From Erysipelotrichaceae bacterium (lineage in GTDB: Bacteria > Bacillota_I > Bacilli_A > Erysipelotrichales > Erysipelotrichaceae), in NCBI GenBank assembly GCA_024709285.1, contig JANJWY010000093.1, positions 1 through 10,371 of the forward strand: 10,371 nt of DNA, written 5' to 3'. The translations under genes were made by a program, and so were the position numbers. Shown one piece after another: positions 1 to 6,977 of the stretch. The number at the start of each line of letters is the position of its first letter. Position 1 is the stretch's first letter. The notes under the pieces were generated by a model. It was given only the letters and a program-made list of their open reading frames with translations. It made no database searches and had not been told where the DNA came from.

Positions 1-785
1 AAATCCTCAATACTTAAATTTCGAATGCTGATTTTCTTAGATGGTTGATTAATCATGTCTGATGAACGAGTCAGAATTTCAGTTTTCACTTTCAATTCAT
101 AGAACTGCCTAATGATGTCATTCTGTCTTTTAATTGAAACACTGGGCATAGCAATGATTACGTGATTGATATTCTTTTTCTTAACAATATCTGCAATATC
201 TTCAGTGGTCCCTAAAATCGGAATCCCGGAAACCAACTTACCGCTTTTATATAAATCATCATCAATAAATCCAACGATTCTGTTTTTATAATTACTGTTA
301 TCCAAGATTTCCCGAACCAGCATCGCCCCGGCTTTTCCTGCACCAACGACCAGTGTATTAACTAAATTCGGTTCACTCTGCTGCTGAATGGACAGAAACA
401 TCTGATTTATTCTGTATAAAAAACGGGTGATTTCCATTGCTACCACAACTAACAAAAAAGCAATAATGTGAATGCTTCGCGGTAGCGCAATCCCTCTGAA
501 AAGAAAAAACATACCCACCAACAAAGCCGAGAAAAACACACTAATGCCAATCCGGAAGGCTTCTTCAATTCCAGCTATCTTCCACAAGGTTCTGTCCACC
601 TTAAATACTTTATATAACACCAGATATACTAAAGCTATCCAAGGCAAGTAGTTTATCAACAGTAAAAAAGATGCACGATTTGAGAAAGAAAAATCATATC
701 TCATCCAAAGTGCAACCATGTAAGAAACTGATACAATAATTAAATCTAAGAATATCAACAAAGTTGAACGCACAAAAAGTTTCAT
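1..785 (-). CDS. CapD/FlaA1-type polysaccharide biosynthesis protein, N-terminal part (cut by window edge)
   Basis: Only the first 261 residues are visible. Four hydrophobic segments (about 8-28, 39-60, 79-98 and 104-123) are followed by a nucleotide-binding-like domain opening with VVGAGKAG near residues 146-153, then GFIDDD and GIPILGT. This is the layout of the membrane-bound nucleoside-diphosphate-sugar epimerase/dehydratase family (CapD, WbpM, PglF), typically around 600 residues, which act on UDP-GlcNAc-type substrates for capsule or glycan synthesis. The visible end, RNLSIED, matches the family's linker just before the catalytic SDR domain. That domain lies off the left edge, so the enzyme could be an active 4,6-dehydratase or a shorter homologue. 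The ATG at 785 follows a GGGG ribosome-binding stretch seven bases upstream and has its own promoter. It lies downstream of an LCP ligase gene, consistent with the start of a polysaccharide cluster. Confidence 0.85.
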   Translation of the reverse strand, partial: MKLFVRSTLLIFLDLIIVSVSYMVALWMRYDFSFSNRASFLLLINYLPWIALVYLVLYKVFKVDRTLWKIAGIEEAFRIGISVFFSALLVGMFFLFRGIALPRSIHIIAFLLVVVAMEITRFLYRINQMFLSIQQQSEPNLVNTLVVGAGKAGAMLVREILDNSNYKNRIVGFIDDDLYKSGKLVSGIPILGTTEDIADIVKKKNINHVIIAMPSVSIKRQNDIIRQFYELKVKTEILTRSSDMINQPSKKISIRNLSIED

Positions 786-810
786 TTATTTACCCCATAA
801 ATACGATGTC

Positions 811-839
811 ATTATACAATAAATAACAAAAGTTCACAA
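811..839 (-). promoter_or_regulatory. Promoter of the CapD-like gene
   Basis: On the minus strand a TTGTGA -35 (839-834) and a perfect TATAAT -10 (816-811) are separated by 17 bases. Predicted initiation near 804 gives a leader of about 20 bases before the ATG at 785. The rest of the 197-base gap (786-982) is AT-rich, and I see no small gene in it. Confidence 0.65.
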
Positions 840-968
840 CATACCTCAAAATCTTAAACAATTAACCACGCGAGGCAACAACTATGTATTCTCGTATTAT
901 TATAATTAAAAAATCCGATAAAATTAAAGTTTGCTAATGTCCATTACAAACTACAACCGTCAAATATT

Positions 969-984
969 AAAATCTCTAGATTTT
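969..984 (-). terminator. Possible weak stem-loop at the end of the LCP gene
   Basis: AAAATCT (969-975) and AGATTTT (978-984) form a perfect inverted repeat that overlaps the LCP stop codon at 983-985. The stem is AT-rich with almost no loop, and only a short broken T stretch follows on the minus strand, so termination here is uncertain. Confidence 0.3.
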
Positions 985-2371
985 ATTTCATTGCTTCTAG
1001 AATCACTTCTTTAATATTTTTGACTGACTCATCTGAAGGTAATACCACAAATAGTTCCCTGCCTGGTATACTAAAAGTTTCTTGTCTGGATTCTGTTCCC
1101 GATATGTGATATGAACTGAATTTCCAGTCGATTCCTTTATCTATTTGCAAAGCTATTAACTTTTGCAAATCTGCCGGATCAAGGTTAGTATCGATACTCT
1201 TAGCGACAGAACTAACAATCTTATCTATTTTAGTTAAGGTATTAGGGCTAATCAATTTATTGATGACCGCCTTAATAACCTCTTGTTGATTCAAACCTCT
1301 TTGAACATCACCTTCTTCAAATGCTTTTCGTTCCCGGGCAAATATCAAAGCTTCTCTTGAATCAAGTATATTGATACCTTTTTTAAAATGGTATACTCCA
1401 GTCATATCTGTAAAACTATACTTTGAATACACTTCTATATCACCAATAACATCAATGATTTTGATGAAGGAAGTAAAATTCATTCTGACATAATAGTTGA
1501 TATCGATACCCACGAAATTTTCAATGGTCTGAACCGTACAGTTTATTCCGTAAATACCCGAATGAGTCAGTTTATCCAGAGCATCATTTTGACATGAAAA
1601 TGGTACGTACATATCTCGAGGGATTGACACTAAAGATATAGTGCCTTTTTTCGGATTTACAACCATCAGAATATTGACATCACTGCGAGAACGCAAAGAG
1701 ATGCGACCGTTAATATCTATTCCGCTAATTAAAACAATGAAAGATTCTTTATCAACCGATACTTCCTTAGTGATGTCATCTCTTTTGATTTCCCGCTCAA
1801 TCGTCCAAAGTACATCAAAATCGGCATTGAACCAAGGATAAGTTTCGATGATGGTATCAATTACCGCATTATCAATAATACCAATTTCAAACTCACCGTC
1901 ATACAACTTTTGAACCGTATCAAAATCAGACTCAGAAGTCTTCATATTTATTTTAAAATCAAAACGTGATGCAAGATCCTCATTGATCTGTTTAAAACTG
2001 TCATTATCAAATCCGATGGACTGACCAAACACTGTATCTGAATTTATCGAATCCAACGTTAACTTGTTTTTGGATAACTTTATATACGAAATCTTGTTAG
2101 TTTCAAAATCGGTATTTCCGAAAATTCGGTTAAAGATGCTTTGAGAGTAAAAAAGACCCAATGTAGGCACAAGCATCATAACAATGAAAATAATATGCAA
2201 TGACTTAGATCTTTTCCTGATTACAAACAGAAAAAGCATTATGGATATAATTGAAATCACCAATTCATAACGCAAAGGTAAAATGTAATTTGCAATAAGT
2301 GTTATAAGAAATAAAATCAAAGCTACCAGTGAAGCTATTTTATATTTAACGATTTTCTTCTTTTTATTCAT
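983..2371 (-). CDS. LytR-CpsA-Psr (LCP) family glycopolymer-peptidoglycan ligase
   Basis: LCP proteins transfer undecaprenyl-linked teichoic acids or capsule to peptidoglycan on the outer face of the membrane. Three hydrophobic helices fill about residues 10-77. An extracytoplasmic region (about 90-195) contains LYDGEFEIGIIDNAV and resembles the binding-protein-like accessory domain of larger LCP proteins. The LCP core follows from about 211: RSRSD at 227-231, SIPRD near 249-253, LTHSGIYG near 268-275, and FARERKAFEEGDVQRG near 344-359. The arginines and aspartates that bind the lipid pyrophosphate are therefore retained. Cysteines near 260 and 278 could form a disulfide. A longer reading starts at a GTG at 2380, but that GTG is part of the Shine-Dalgarno AGGTGAT placed five bases before the ATG at 2371. 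I therefore take the ATG, giving 462 residues. It has its own promoter and precedes the CapD-like gene. Confidence 0.93.
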   Translation of the reverse strand: MNKKKKIVKYKIASLVALILFLITLIANYILPLRYELVISIISIMLFLFVIRKRSKSLHIIFIVMMLVPTLGLFYSQSIFNRIFGNTDFETNKISYIKLSKNKLTLDSINSDTVFGQSIGFDNDSFKQINEDLASRFDFKINMKTSESDFDTVQKLYDGEFEIGIIDNAVIDTIIETYPWFNADFDVLWTIEREIKRDDITKEVSVDKESFIVLISGIDINGRISLRSRSDVNILMVVNPKKGTISLVSIPRDMYVPFSCQNDALDKLTHSGIYGINCTVQTIENFVGIDINYYVRMNFTSFIKIIDVIGDIEVYSKYSFTDMTGVYHFKKGINILDSREALIFARERKAFEEGDVQRGLNQQEVIKAVINKLISPNTLTKIDKIVSSVAKSIDTNLDPADLQKLIALQIDKGIDWKFSSYHISGTESRQETFSIPGRELFVVLPSDESVKNIKEVILEAMK

Positions 2372-2392
2372 TTTTATCACCTAACGCATGAA

Positions 2393-2401
2393 ATTATATC
2401 A
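2393..2401 (-). promoter_or_regulatory. Extended -10 promoter of the LCP gene
   Basis: TGATATAAT on the minus strand (2401-2393) is a perfect extended -10. The -35 position is poor (CTATGA). Initiation near 2386 would leave a leader of only about 15 bases, which still holds the AGGTGAT ribosome binding site. The box lies inside an imperfect palindrome at 2387-2403. Confidence 0.6.
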
Positions 2402-2461
2402 TGTTTTTTAAATAATCATAGAGAAAATTGTGTCTTAAGGCTATGCTGATACAAATCTTAA

Positions 2462-2514
2462 GTATTTTTATTGTGATTACTCTTAACACAACGTTTATCA
2501 AACAATAAAAACAC
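2462..2514 (-). other. 13-bp AT-rich stem-loop after the cadherin-like gene
   Basis: Arms at 2462-2474 and 2502-2514 are inverted copies of 13 bases with one G/A difference that still pairs as G-U in RNA. The loop is 27 bases. It begins 10 bases after the stop of the surface-protein gene (2525). No U-tract follows, so it is not a canonical intrinsic terminator. It may protect the 3' end or terminate weakly. The rest of the 2372-2524 gap holds only the LCP promoter. Confidence 0.45.
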
Positions 2515-2524
2515 AAACTTTCAT

Positions 2525-4162
2525 CTATGCTACGGTTTTGATTTTCTTTCTGTTACTGACCAACAACCAAATCAAAATACCGATAATCAGCGCAATAGCC
2601 GCCAATGCACCCAACAAGAAGAAATCCAGCGGCTGATCAGCAACGATTTCAACATCACTCACCACATACTCCCCTGCCAGTAACACCTCAAACTCTACAT
2701 AACCATCATCCACGCGCAATGACGGAGACGTCAACTCCAATCCTTGAGTGTCAGGATCATACCGATATAAGTACAATGAAGCCATATCAGCAAAAATCTC
2801 ACCGATATAAACCTGGACGATCGTACCAATCGGCAACTCACCTTCATGCATAAATCGAATAGTTTTAAACCGAGAACTGCCAAGCAATTCTGATACCCCA
2901 TCTTCATGTCTTGAATCAGTTAAAATCCCTGTATGAATCGAAACACCGGCAGATAACGAACGACCGTCAATCATCCATCGATATAACAGACTGCCCTGAT
3001 CATCCAGCTTTTGTATATCCAGTGTTTTCGCTGCTCTGCGGACCTTATCCAAAACTTCCGAAGTTAACCAATAAGAATCCTCAATGATCACCGGTATAAT
3101 GGAAGCAGTCGTCAGATAAACGATATCACCCAAATCTTCCAGTTTGGTTATCGGTGCTTCTAAAGAACGAGTCACAAATAACGTATAAATTTTCGACTGA
3201 CCATTCAAAGCAACCACGGTGATTTGGATGCGATTTTCACCCAAACGCAACAAAGGGACATTATCAATGATCACACTGCTCAACGGATCCGCCGCTTCCG
3301 CAAAAACCAACACATTATCCACAATGTTACCAACCGTCAGACGATACTCAACGACTGAAGGCGAAAAATCAAAAGGATAACCTTCAACTGCTAAGCTCTT
3401 CAGTTGTGCATTGGATGACAAAAGCACCGTATTTCCCAAAGAATCCTTACGTATGACATTGATTTTATACGTCCGCTTTTCACCATTATGAGCGGTAACG
3501 ACTATATTAAAAACATTACTGTAAACCGAAAGATTATAGGTCGCATCTTCCTTGACCTGTGCATTGATATCCTCCGCCTTCGCTACGATACGAATTCGGC
3601 TTACCTCATTTTCAACGATCAATGAATACTCAAAAGTATTGCGACTAAAGCCGATGTCCCCGGCATTGGTATACAAATCTGCCAAATAATTATTGTCGGA
3701 TTTTAAGGGAACAACCGTAATCTGCCGGCTGCTGCCACTGCCGGAAACCGACTGTTCTGAATCAACCAATATACCCGAAACATCACGTATGGATACCTCA
3801 GAACTTGCATCAAGTTTAAAGGTTTCTTTTGCTCGAAACGTCATCTGCATAAACGATACGGAACCGCTTACACCTAAAGGCGCATTTACTGTTATTTCAA
3901 AGTTCTCACTGACCAATACGTCCAATCCATTAAGCGCTATCGGACTGCCGACAACTTCCAACAATTCCGAATCAAAATCCAATGTCGCCATCATCTGACT
4001 GATATCCTCATCGACTTCAAATGAGAATGTCAGCGTTATCTCACCACCGGCTTCAACAGTATTCTCCCCTGAGATCGAAGTGATCAATGTGGCAGCAAGA
4101 ACAAATGTTCCACTCAGTGAAACAATGATCATCATTACCAGAAATTTCAGCCAATGTCTCAT
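2525..4162 (-). CDS. Membrane-anchored surface protein with cohesin-like and two cadherin-like beta-sandwich domains
   Basis: No function can be named. A signal peptide (about 1-24, ending FVLA) precedes a cohesin-like beta domain at about 27-150, shown by the opening pattern TVEAGGEITLTFSFE, the core ATLDFDSELLEVVG and a closing SVSFMQMTFRA strand. Two cadherin-like beta-sandwich repeats follow, at about 154-239 (LADLYTNAGDIGFSRNTFEY to NGEKRTYKINVIR) and 253-333 (LKSLAVEGYPFDFSPSVVEY to NGQSKIYTLFVTR). A roughly 170-residue segment that I cannot assign comes next. One transmembrane helix (about 514-536) and a short basic tail (NRKK) end the protein, so most of it should face outward. A longer reading from 4183 would start about five bases from the predicted transcript start. 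The ATG at 4162 is preceded by GGGGGG and is preferred, giving 545 residues. I see no dockerin partner in the window. Confidence 0.8.
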   Translation of the reverse strand: MRHWLKFLVMMIIVSLSGTFVLAATLITSISGENTVEAGGEITLTFSFEVDEDISQMMATLDFDSELLEVVGSPIALNGLDVLVSENFEITVNAPLGVSGSVSFMQMTFRAKETFKLDASSEVSIRDVSGILVDSEQSVSGSGSSRQITVVPLKSDNNYLADLYTNAGDIGFSRNTFEYSLIVENEVSRIRIVAKAEDINAQVKEDATYNLSVYSNVFNIVVTAHNGEKRTYKINVIRKDSLGNTVLLSSNAQLKSLAVEGYPFDFSPSVVEYRLTVGNIVDNVLVFAEAADPLSSVIIDNVPLLRLGENRIQITVVALNGQSKIYTLFVTRSLEAPITKLEDLGDIVYLTTASIIPVIIEDSYWLTSEVLDKVRRAAKTLDIQKLDDQGSLLYRWMIDGRSLSAGVSIHTGILTDSRHEDGVSELLGSSRFKTIRFMHEGELPIGTIVQVYIGEIFADMASLYLYRYDPDTQGLELTSPSLRVDDGYVEFEVLLAGEYVVSDVEIVADQPLDFFLLGALAAIALIIGILIWLLVSNRKKIKTVA

Positions 4163-4194
4163 ACATACCCCCCGAAAAAACATTCTCTGATAGC

Positions 4195-4203
4195 ATTATA
4201 TCA
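4195..4203 (-). promoter_or_regulatory. Extended -10 promoter of the cadherin-like gene
   Basis: A perfect TGATATAAT lies at 4203-4195 on the minus strand. The -35 position is only a T-run. Predicted initiation near 4188 gives a leader of about 26 bases and decides the start codon of the surface-protein gene, since it leaves no room for a ribosome binding site before the ATG at 4183. Confidence 0.6.
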
Positions 4204-4215
4204 CTCAACAGCCAT

Positions 4216-4239
4216 AAAAAAAAAGAAACAAGTTCTGTT
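4216..4239 (-). terminator. Possible weak terminator after the VanY-like gene
   Basis: Directly after the stop codon a 4-bp stem (AACA with TGTT, five-base loop) is followed by TTTC and an unbroken run of nine T on the minus strand. The stem is short for an intrinsic terminator, so read-through into the surface-protein gene is possible. Confidence 0.35.
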
Positions 4240-4996
4240 AATTGTCTAGTTCTTCCATGACTTTGCCACTGGTATACAGTTGTGTGGCAAGCTCAACACC
4301 TACATAACGCAAATGCCAAGGCTCGTACATATAGCCGGTAATCTCTGTTTTATCTTTGGGATAACGCACGATAAAGCCGAATTCGTGGGCATGTTTAGCT
4401 ACCCACTTCCCCTCAGCACTATCCCCAAAGAAAACCGAAAAAGGACCTTCACTGCTTGGTGCAGTGATATCAATGGCCAATCCGCTTTGATGTTCACTGT
4501 GCCCCGGCTTCGCCGAAAAAATGTCTGCCTGCACTTGCCCATATCGAACGACATAATTTTCATAAAGCAACTTCTGTGAAGCATAACTGCGATAACCCGA
4601 GTGAAACCACAGCTCGAACCCTTCATCAAGAGCAACCTCAAACATTGCTTTCAATGCATCATGCGCATCTTTTCGCATATACGGATAATTACTGCGAGGC
4701 GATAAAGGCATATCCGCTTTGACCAAATCCTTTGGAACAAAGTCCTTAGGCAATGCAAATTCCTTATTAATCAAAATCGTTACAGAACGATAAAAGTAAT
4801 GCGGATCTTTCGATAACTTATAGTCACGGATGAACTGCTCATACACCAAAACGCGCATCGCATCATCCACCAACGACAAGTTGCCTTCAGTTTTCTCAAC
4901 AAAACGATACGTACCTTTGACCGGCTCGGGCTGTACCGGATCACTCACATTACAGCCAGCCAAGATCACAAGCATGATCAGAATGAATTTCTTCAT
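4238..4996 (-). CDS. VanY-type D-alanyl-D-alanine carboxypeptidase (peptidase M15B), lipoprotein
   Basis: This is a zinc carboxypeptidase that removes the terminal D-Ala from peptidoglycan stem peptides outside the membrane. The N-terminus MKKFILIMLVILAGC is a lipoprotein signal with lipobox LAGC, lipidated cysteine at 15. The M15 domain spans about 95-240. SGYRS is at 133-137. SEHQSGLAID at 167-176 is the SxHxxGxAxD motif with zinc ligands His169 and Asp176. EPWHLRYVG supplies the catalytic Glu225 and third zinc ligand His228. All key residues are present, so activity is expected. The ATG at 4996 lies three bases after the stop of the FemX-like gene with only a weak ribosome binding site, which points to translational coupling in a two-gene operon. 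Trimming the pentapeptide would limit the donors available for cross-linking built on FemX bridges. L,D- or dipeptidase activity is possible within M15. Confidence 0.92.
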   Translation of the reverse strand: MKKFILIMLVILAGCNVSDPVQPEPVKGTYRFVEKTEGNLSLVDDAMRVLVYEQFIRDYKLSKDPHYFYRSVTILINKEFALPKDFVPKDLVKADMPLSPRSNYPYMRKDAHDALKAMFEVALDEGFELWFHSGYRSYASQKLLYENYVVRYGQVQADIFSAKPGHSEHQSGLAIDITAPSSEGPFSVFFGDSAEGKWVAKHAHEFGFIVRYPKDKTEITGYMYEPWHLRYVGVELATQLYTSGKVMEELDN

Positions 4997-4999
4997 GTT

Positions 5000-6229
5000 T
5001 TACTTACTCTCATTATTTCTGCGTTTGAGCCATCGCATCCCCTTTTTAGCCAAAGGCAGAAATTTCTCAAAAACAGTATAAATCACCGGATGGATGACCA
5101 AATCAAACTCCCCGATGTACTCAACGACCAACGCCCCAAACGAACGCTTAAACTCCCACAAACCATCATCCAACGTTCCCGGTATCCCACCGAAATTCAG
5201 ATATTTACATCCCTGAGCACGTGCATACTCCATAGCCGATAAACGCATCAGATACGGCGGATAGAATTTCGAAAACTGAGCGTCAATGCCAGAATATAAA
5301 AACTCACACGTATCCTTGTGAATCAACACAAGCAAACCGCCAATATCCGCAACATCACCGTATTTACCCTTCATCTCAACTAAAAATGCGTACTCACGTA
5401 CATAAGCATCATATTGAATGCGCTGTTGCTTAACCTTGTTTGACTCAACCGACACTTGATCAAGCACAGACTTCAACTGATGGATCGATGATTCAACCTC
5501 CAACAGACTTTCCTTCAAATTCAAACTGGCCATAAACAAACGAGTACTGTCAAACGCATCAAAAAAACGTCCGAAATATTCATGATTGCGAAGCGAAACG
5601 CCTTTGCGCTGCTCTGTCAAATCCATCAAAGCCGCAAATGACACCAATTTCTCCCTCGAACAACGCTCGACCCTGACATTCTTTTTAATGGCGGTTTTGA
5701 TGTTGCGCTTGGTTGAACTGCTGAAATGATCGCTCATATCATCCGTTGCCAACACCATCGCATTGTATCTCGGCTGAGCATAAGCACTTAATGATTTATC
5801 AAACCCTTTATGAACGATCTTGTGATCCATGCTTTCAAACGAATGGATTACATCCGGATTCTCAAAGATTAACTGACCGCTTTGATCAAACTTCTTCAAT
5901 ACGATATTCGGATCAAATTTAACACAAAAAGCACCCTGCTTCATCGCAGTGTCTTTGATATAGGAAAAGAAATCTTTGGCAATTTCCTCATTATCACTTA
6001 ACGGTCCTCGCGGAATATAGAAAAGTTTCTGACCAAAGGGAAAAGAGCGGATCAGTATCTGCGCAGCACAAACGATATTGCCATCAGATTCCCCAATCAA
6101 CCGTAAGGACTTCCACTCACGCTTGACAACCGACCATCCAAAAGTCTGAAACATCGAACTCAACGGATGTTGATTGACATAAGCATCAAAATCAATGGGT
6201 TTTGGATTTGCTTTATACACAATATTCAC
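5000..6229 (-). CDS. FemX/FemAB/MurM-family peptidoglycan bridge aminoacyltransferase
   Basis: Fem transferases use aminoacyl-tRNA to add amino acids to the third-position residue of lipid II or peptidoglycan, building the interpeptide bridge at the cytoplasmic membrane face. Two GNAT-like halves are visible: SSMFQTFGWSVVKREW and FYIPRGPL in the first, and a second carrying FLYSGID, YPPYLMRLSAMEYA, KYLNFGGIPG and FKRSFGALVVEYIGEFDLVI. The last is a hallmark of the family's C-terminal end. A helical arm at about 235-282, rich in Leu, Glu, Gln and Ser, interrupts the second half, as in Fem proteins. The basic C-terminus (MRWLKRR) may contact membrane or tRNA. A reading from 6247 is possible, but the GTG at 6229 sits seven bases after GGAGGG, so I take it, giving 409 residues. 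It is the promoter-proximal gene, three bases before the VanY-like gene. The amino acid added cannot be read from the sequence. Confidence 0.9.
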   Translation of the reverse strand: MNIVYKANPKPIDFDAYVNQHPLSSMFQTFGWSVVKREWKSLRLIGESDGNIVCAAQILIRSFPFGQKLFYIPRGPLSDNEEIAKDFFSYIKDTAMKQGAFCVKFDPNIVLKKFDQSGQLIFENPDVIHSFESMDHKIVHKGFDKSLSAYAQPRYNAMVLATDDMSDHFSSSTKRNIKTAIKKNVRVERCSREKLVSFAALMDLTEQRKGVSLRNHEYFGRFFDAFDSTRLFMASLNLKESLLEVESSIHQLKSVLDQVSVESNKVKQQRIQYDAYVREYAFLVEMKGKYGDVADIGGLLVLIHKDTCEFLYSGIDAQFSKFYPPYLMRLSAMEYARAQGCKYLNFGGIPGTLDDGLWEFKRSFGALVVEYIGEFDLVIHPVIYTVFEKFLPLAKKGMRWLKRRNNESK

Positions 6230-6247
6230 AAAAATCCCTCCGCGCAC

Positions 6248-6256
6248 ATTATATCA
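6248..6256 (-). promoter_or_regulatory. Extended -10 promoter of the femX-vanY operon
   Basis: TGATATAAT lies at 6256-6248 on the minus strand. The -35 position is a T-rich TTTTCT inside the tail of the rpmF terminator. Initiation near 6241 would place the GGAGGG ribosome binding site (6241-6236) at the very 5' end of the transcript. Confidence 0.55.
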
Positions 6257-6270
6257 TAGAAAAAGCGAAA

Positions 6271-6294
6271 AGAAAAAAGCGCTTAAGCGCTCTT
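6271..6294 (-). terminator. Intrinsic terminator overlapping the rpmF stop codon
   Basis: The minus strand reads AGCGC TTAA GCGCT followed by a run of T. With outer A-T and G-U pairs the stem reaches eight pairs. The rpmF TAA stop forms part of the four-base loop, so the last codons of rpmF build the hairpin. Confidence 0.8.
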
Positions 6295-6447
6295 ACGACC
6301 TTCATAATGGCCACATTCGCAAACGCGATGCGGTTGTTTGAACTCTCCGCACGACGGACACTTAACCAAAGTTACTTGCGGTAATTTGTAGTGCGTTCTG
6401 CGTTTTGCCTTACGGGTCTTCGAATTTCTTCTTTGTTGAACTGCCAT
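6283..6447 (-). CDS. rpmF: Large ribosomal subunit protein bL32
   Basis: A 54-residue protein too short for most gene tables. It starts MAVQQRRNSKTRKAKRRTHY, the standard basic bL32 N-terminus that threads into 23S rRNA, then LVKCPSCGEFKQPHRVCECGHYEGRKSA. The four cysteines (30, 33, 43, 45) form the zinc ribbon of the zinc-dependent bL32 type, but the second knuckle is CxC where I expect CxxC. The ATG at 6447 has a very strong AGGAGGTG Shine-Dalgarno (6462-6455) seven bases upstream. It lies 17 bases after yceD, the order conserved in many bacteria, and its 3' end forms the operon's terminator. Confidence 0.96.
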   Translation of the reverse strand: MAVQQRRNSKTRKAKRRTHYKLPQVTLVKCPSCGEFKQPHRVCECGHYEGRKSA

Positions 6448-6464
6448 GTTTCAACACCTCCTGT

Positions 6465-6977
6465 TCATTGCGGGTTATAATCTTTGAGCTTTGCTAACCG
6501 TGGATCAATCTTTGACTTCTTCTGTGCTTCGTATTCCTCTTCCTTAATGACTTCCCAGCCATCGCCCTTAGGATATTCTTTTAATCCCGGCTTAACGACT
6601 TTCAACGGGGCTTCCATTAAGATCAGCTGATACACAAGCTCGAACAACTCAATCACATCGCCTTTGACAACCTCAACATCTTCACTCTCATTTTCGCTTC
6701 GCTCAAACGAGAACACTTCGGTTGCCGTAGTCTTTAGTGGCACGATCACATCTTCCAATGTCACCGCACAAGGTACGACCATGGTTCCTTGAATGGAAAA
6801 ATTCACGACGAACCGGTTACAGTTACTGTCAAAACGGCCTTCGCCTTTAACAACAACGTCTCTTACATCTCGCAAGCGGTCACTGTGTTGAAAAGCGCCG
6901 TCACTAAACTGAATCCGCTCTTCAAAAGGCAATACTTCATCTGCATGCTGATACAGCTCGGTTTTCGACCACTTCAC
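6465..6977 (-). CDS. yceD: YceD/DUF177 family protein (23S rRNA accumulation protein)
   Basis: A 170-residue protein of the YceD (DUF177) family. It is needed for normal 23S rRNA accumulation and is nearly always encoded just upstream of rpmF, as here. The sequence shows the family pattern: a central beta region (VKGEGRFDSNCNRFVVNFSIQGTMVVPCAVTL) with two cysteines where many homologues carry a CxR/C pattern, an acidic stretch (NESEDVEVVKGDVIELFELVYQLILMEAPLK) matching the conserved helix, and the family's C-terminal end, DPRLAKLKDYNPQ. Translation starts at GTG 6977, preceded by GGGTGAT; no nearer alternative start has a better site. A near-consensus promoter drives it with rpmF. Its biochemical role is not settled in the literature I know. 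Confidence 0.93.
   Translation of the reverse strand: MKWSKTELYQHADEVLPFEERIQFSDGAFQHSDRLRDVRDVVVKGEGRFDSNCNRFVVNFSIQGTMVVPCAVTLEDVIVPLKTTATEVFSFERSENESEDVEVVKGDVIELFELVYQLILMEAPLKVVKPGLKEYPKGDGWEVIKEEEYEAQKKSKIDPRLAKLKDYNPQ

Noticed and set aside
786..982. Possible small gene or leader RNA before the CapD-like gene
   Set aside because: The minus-strand ATGs I checked here close within a few codons, and I see no stable stem-loop or riboswitch-like pattern beyond the promoter.
2372..2380. GTG start of the LCP gene at 2380
   Set aside because: This GTG is part of the AGGTGAT Shine-Dalgarno for the ATG at 2371.
2605..2853. Open frame on the plus strand rich in His, Pro and Thr
   Set aside because: It lies wholly inside the surface-protein gene in the opposite direction, has no ribosome binding site or domain, and its composition mirrors the real gene.
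3693..3998. Plus-strand open frame of about 100 residues
   Set aside because: Antisense to the cohesin-like domain; no plausible start signal or recognisable protein features.
4399..4641. Minus-strand open frame of 80 residues inside the VanY-like gene
   Set aside because: Same strand but another frame, fully inside a gene with all catalytic motifs intact; not a sign of a frameshift.
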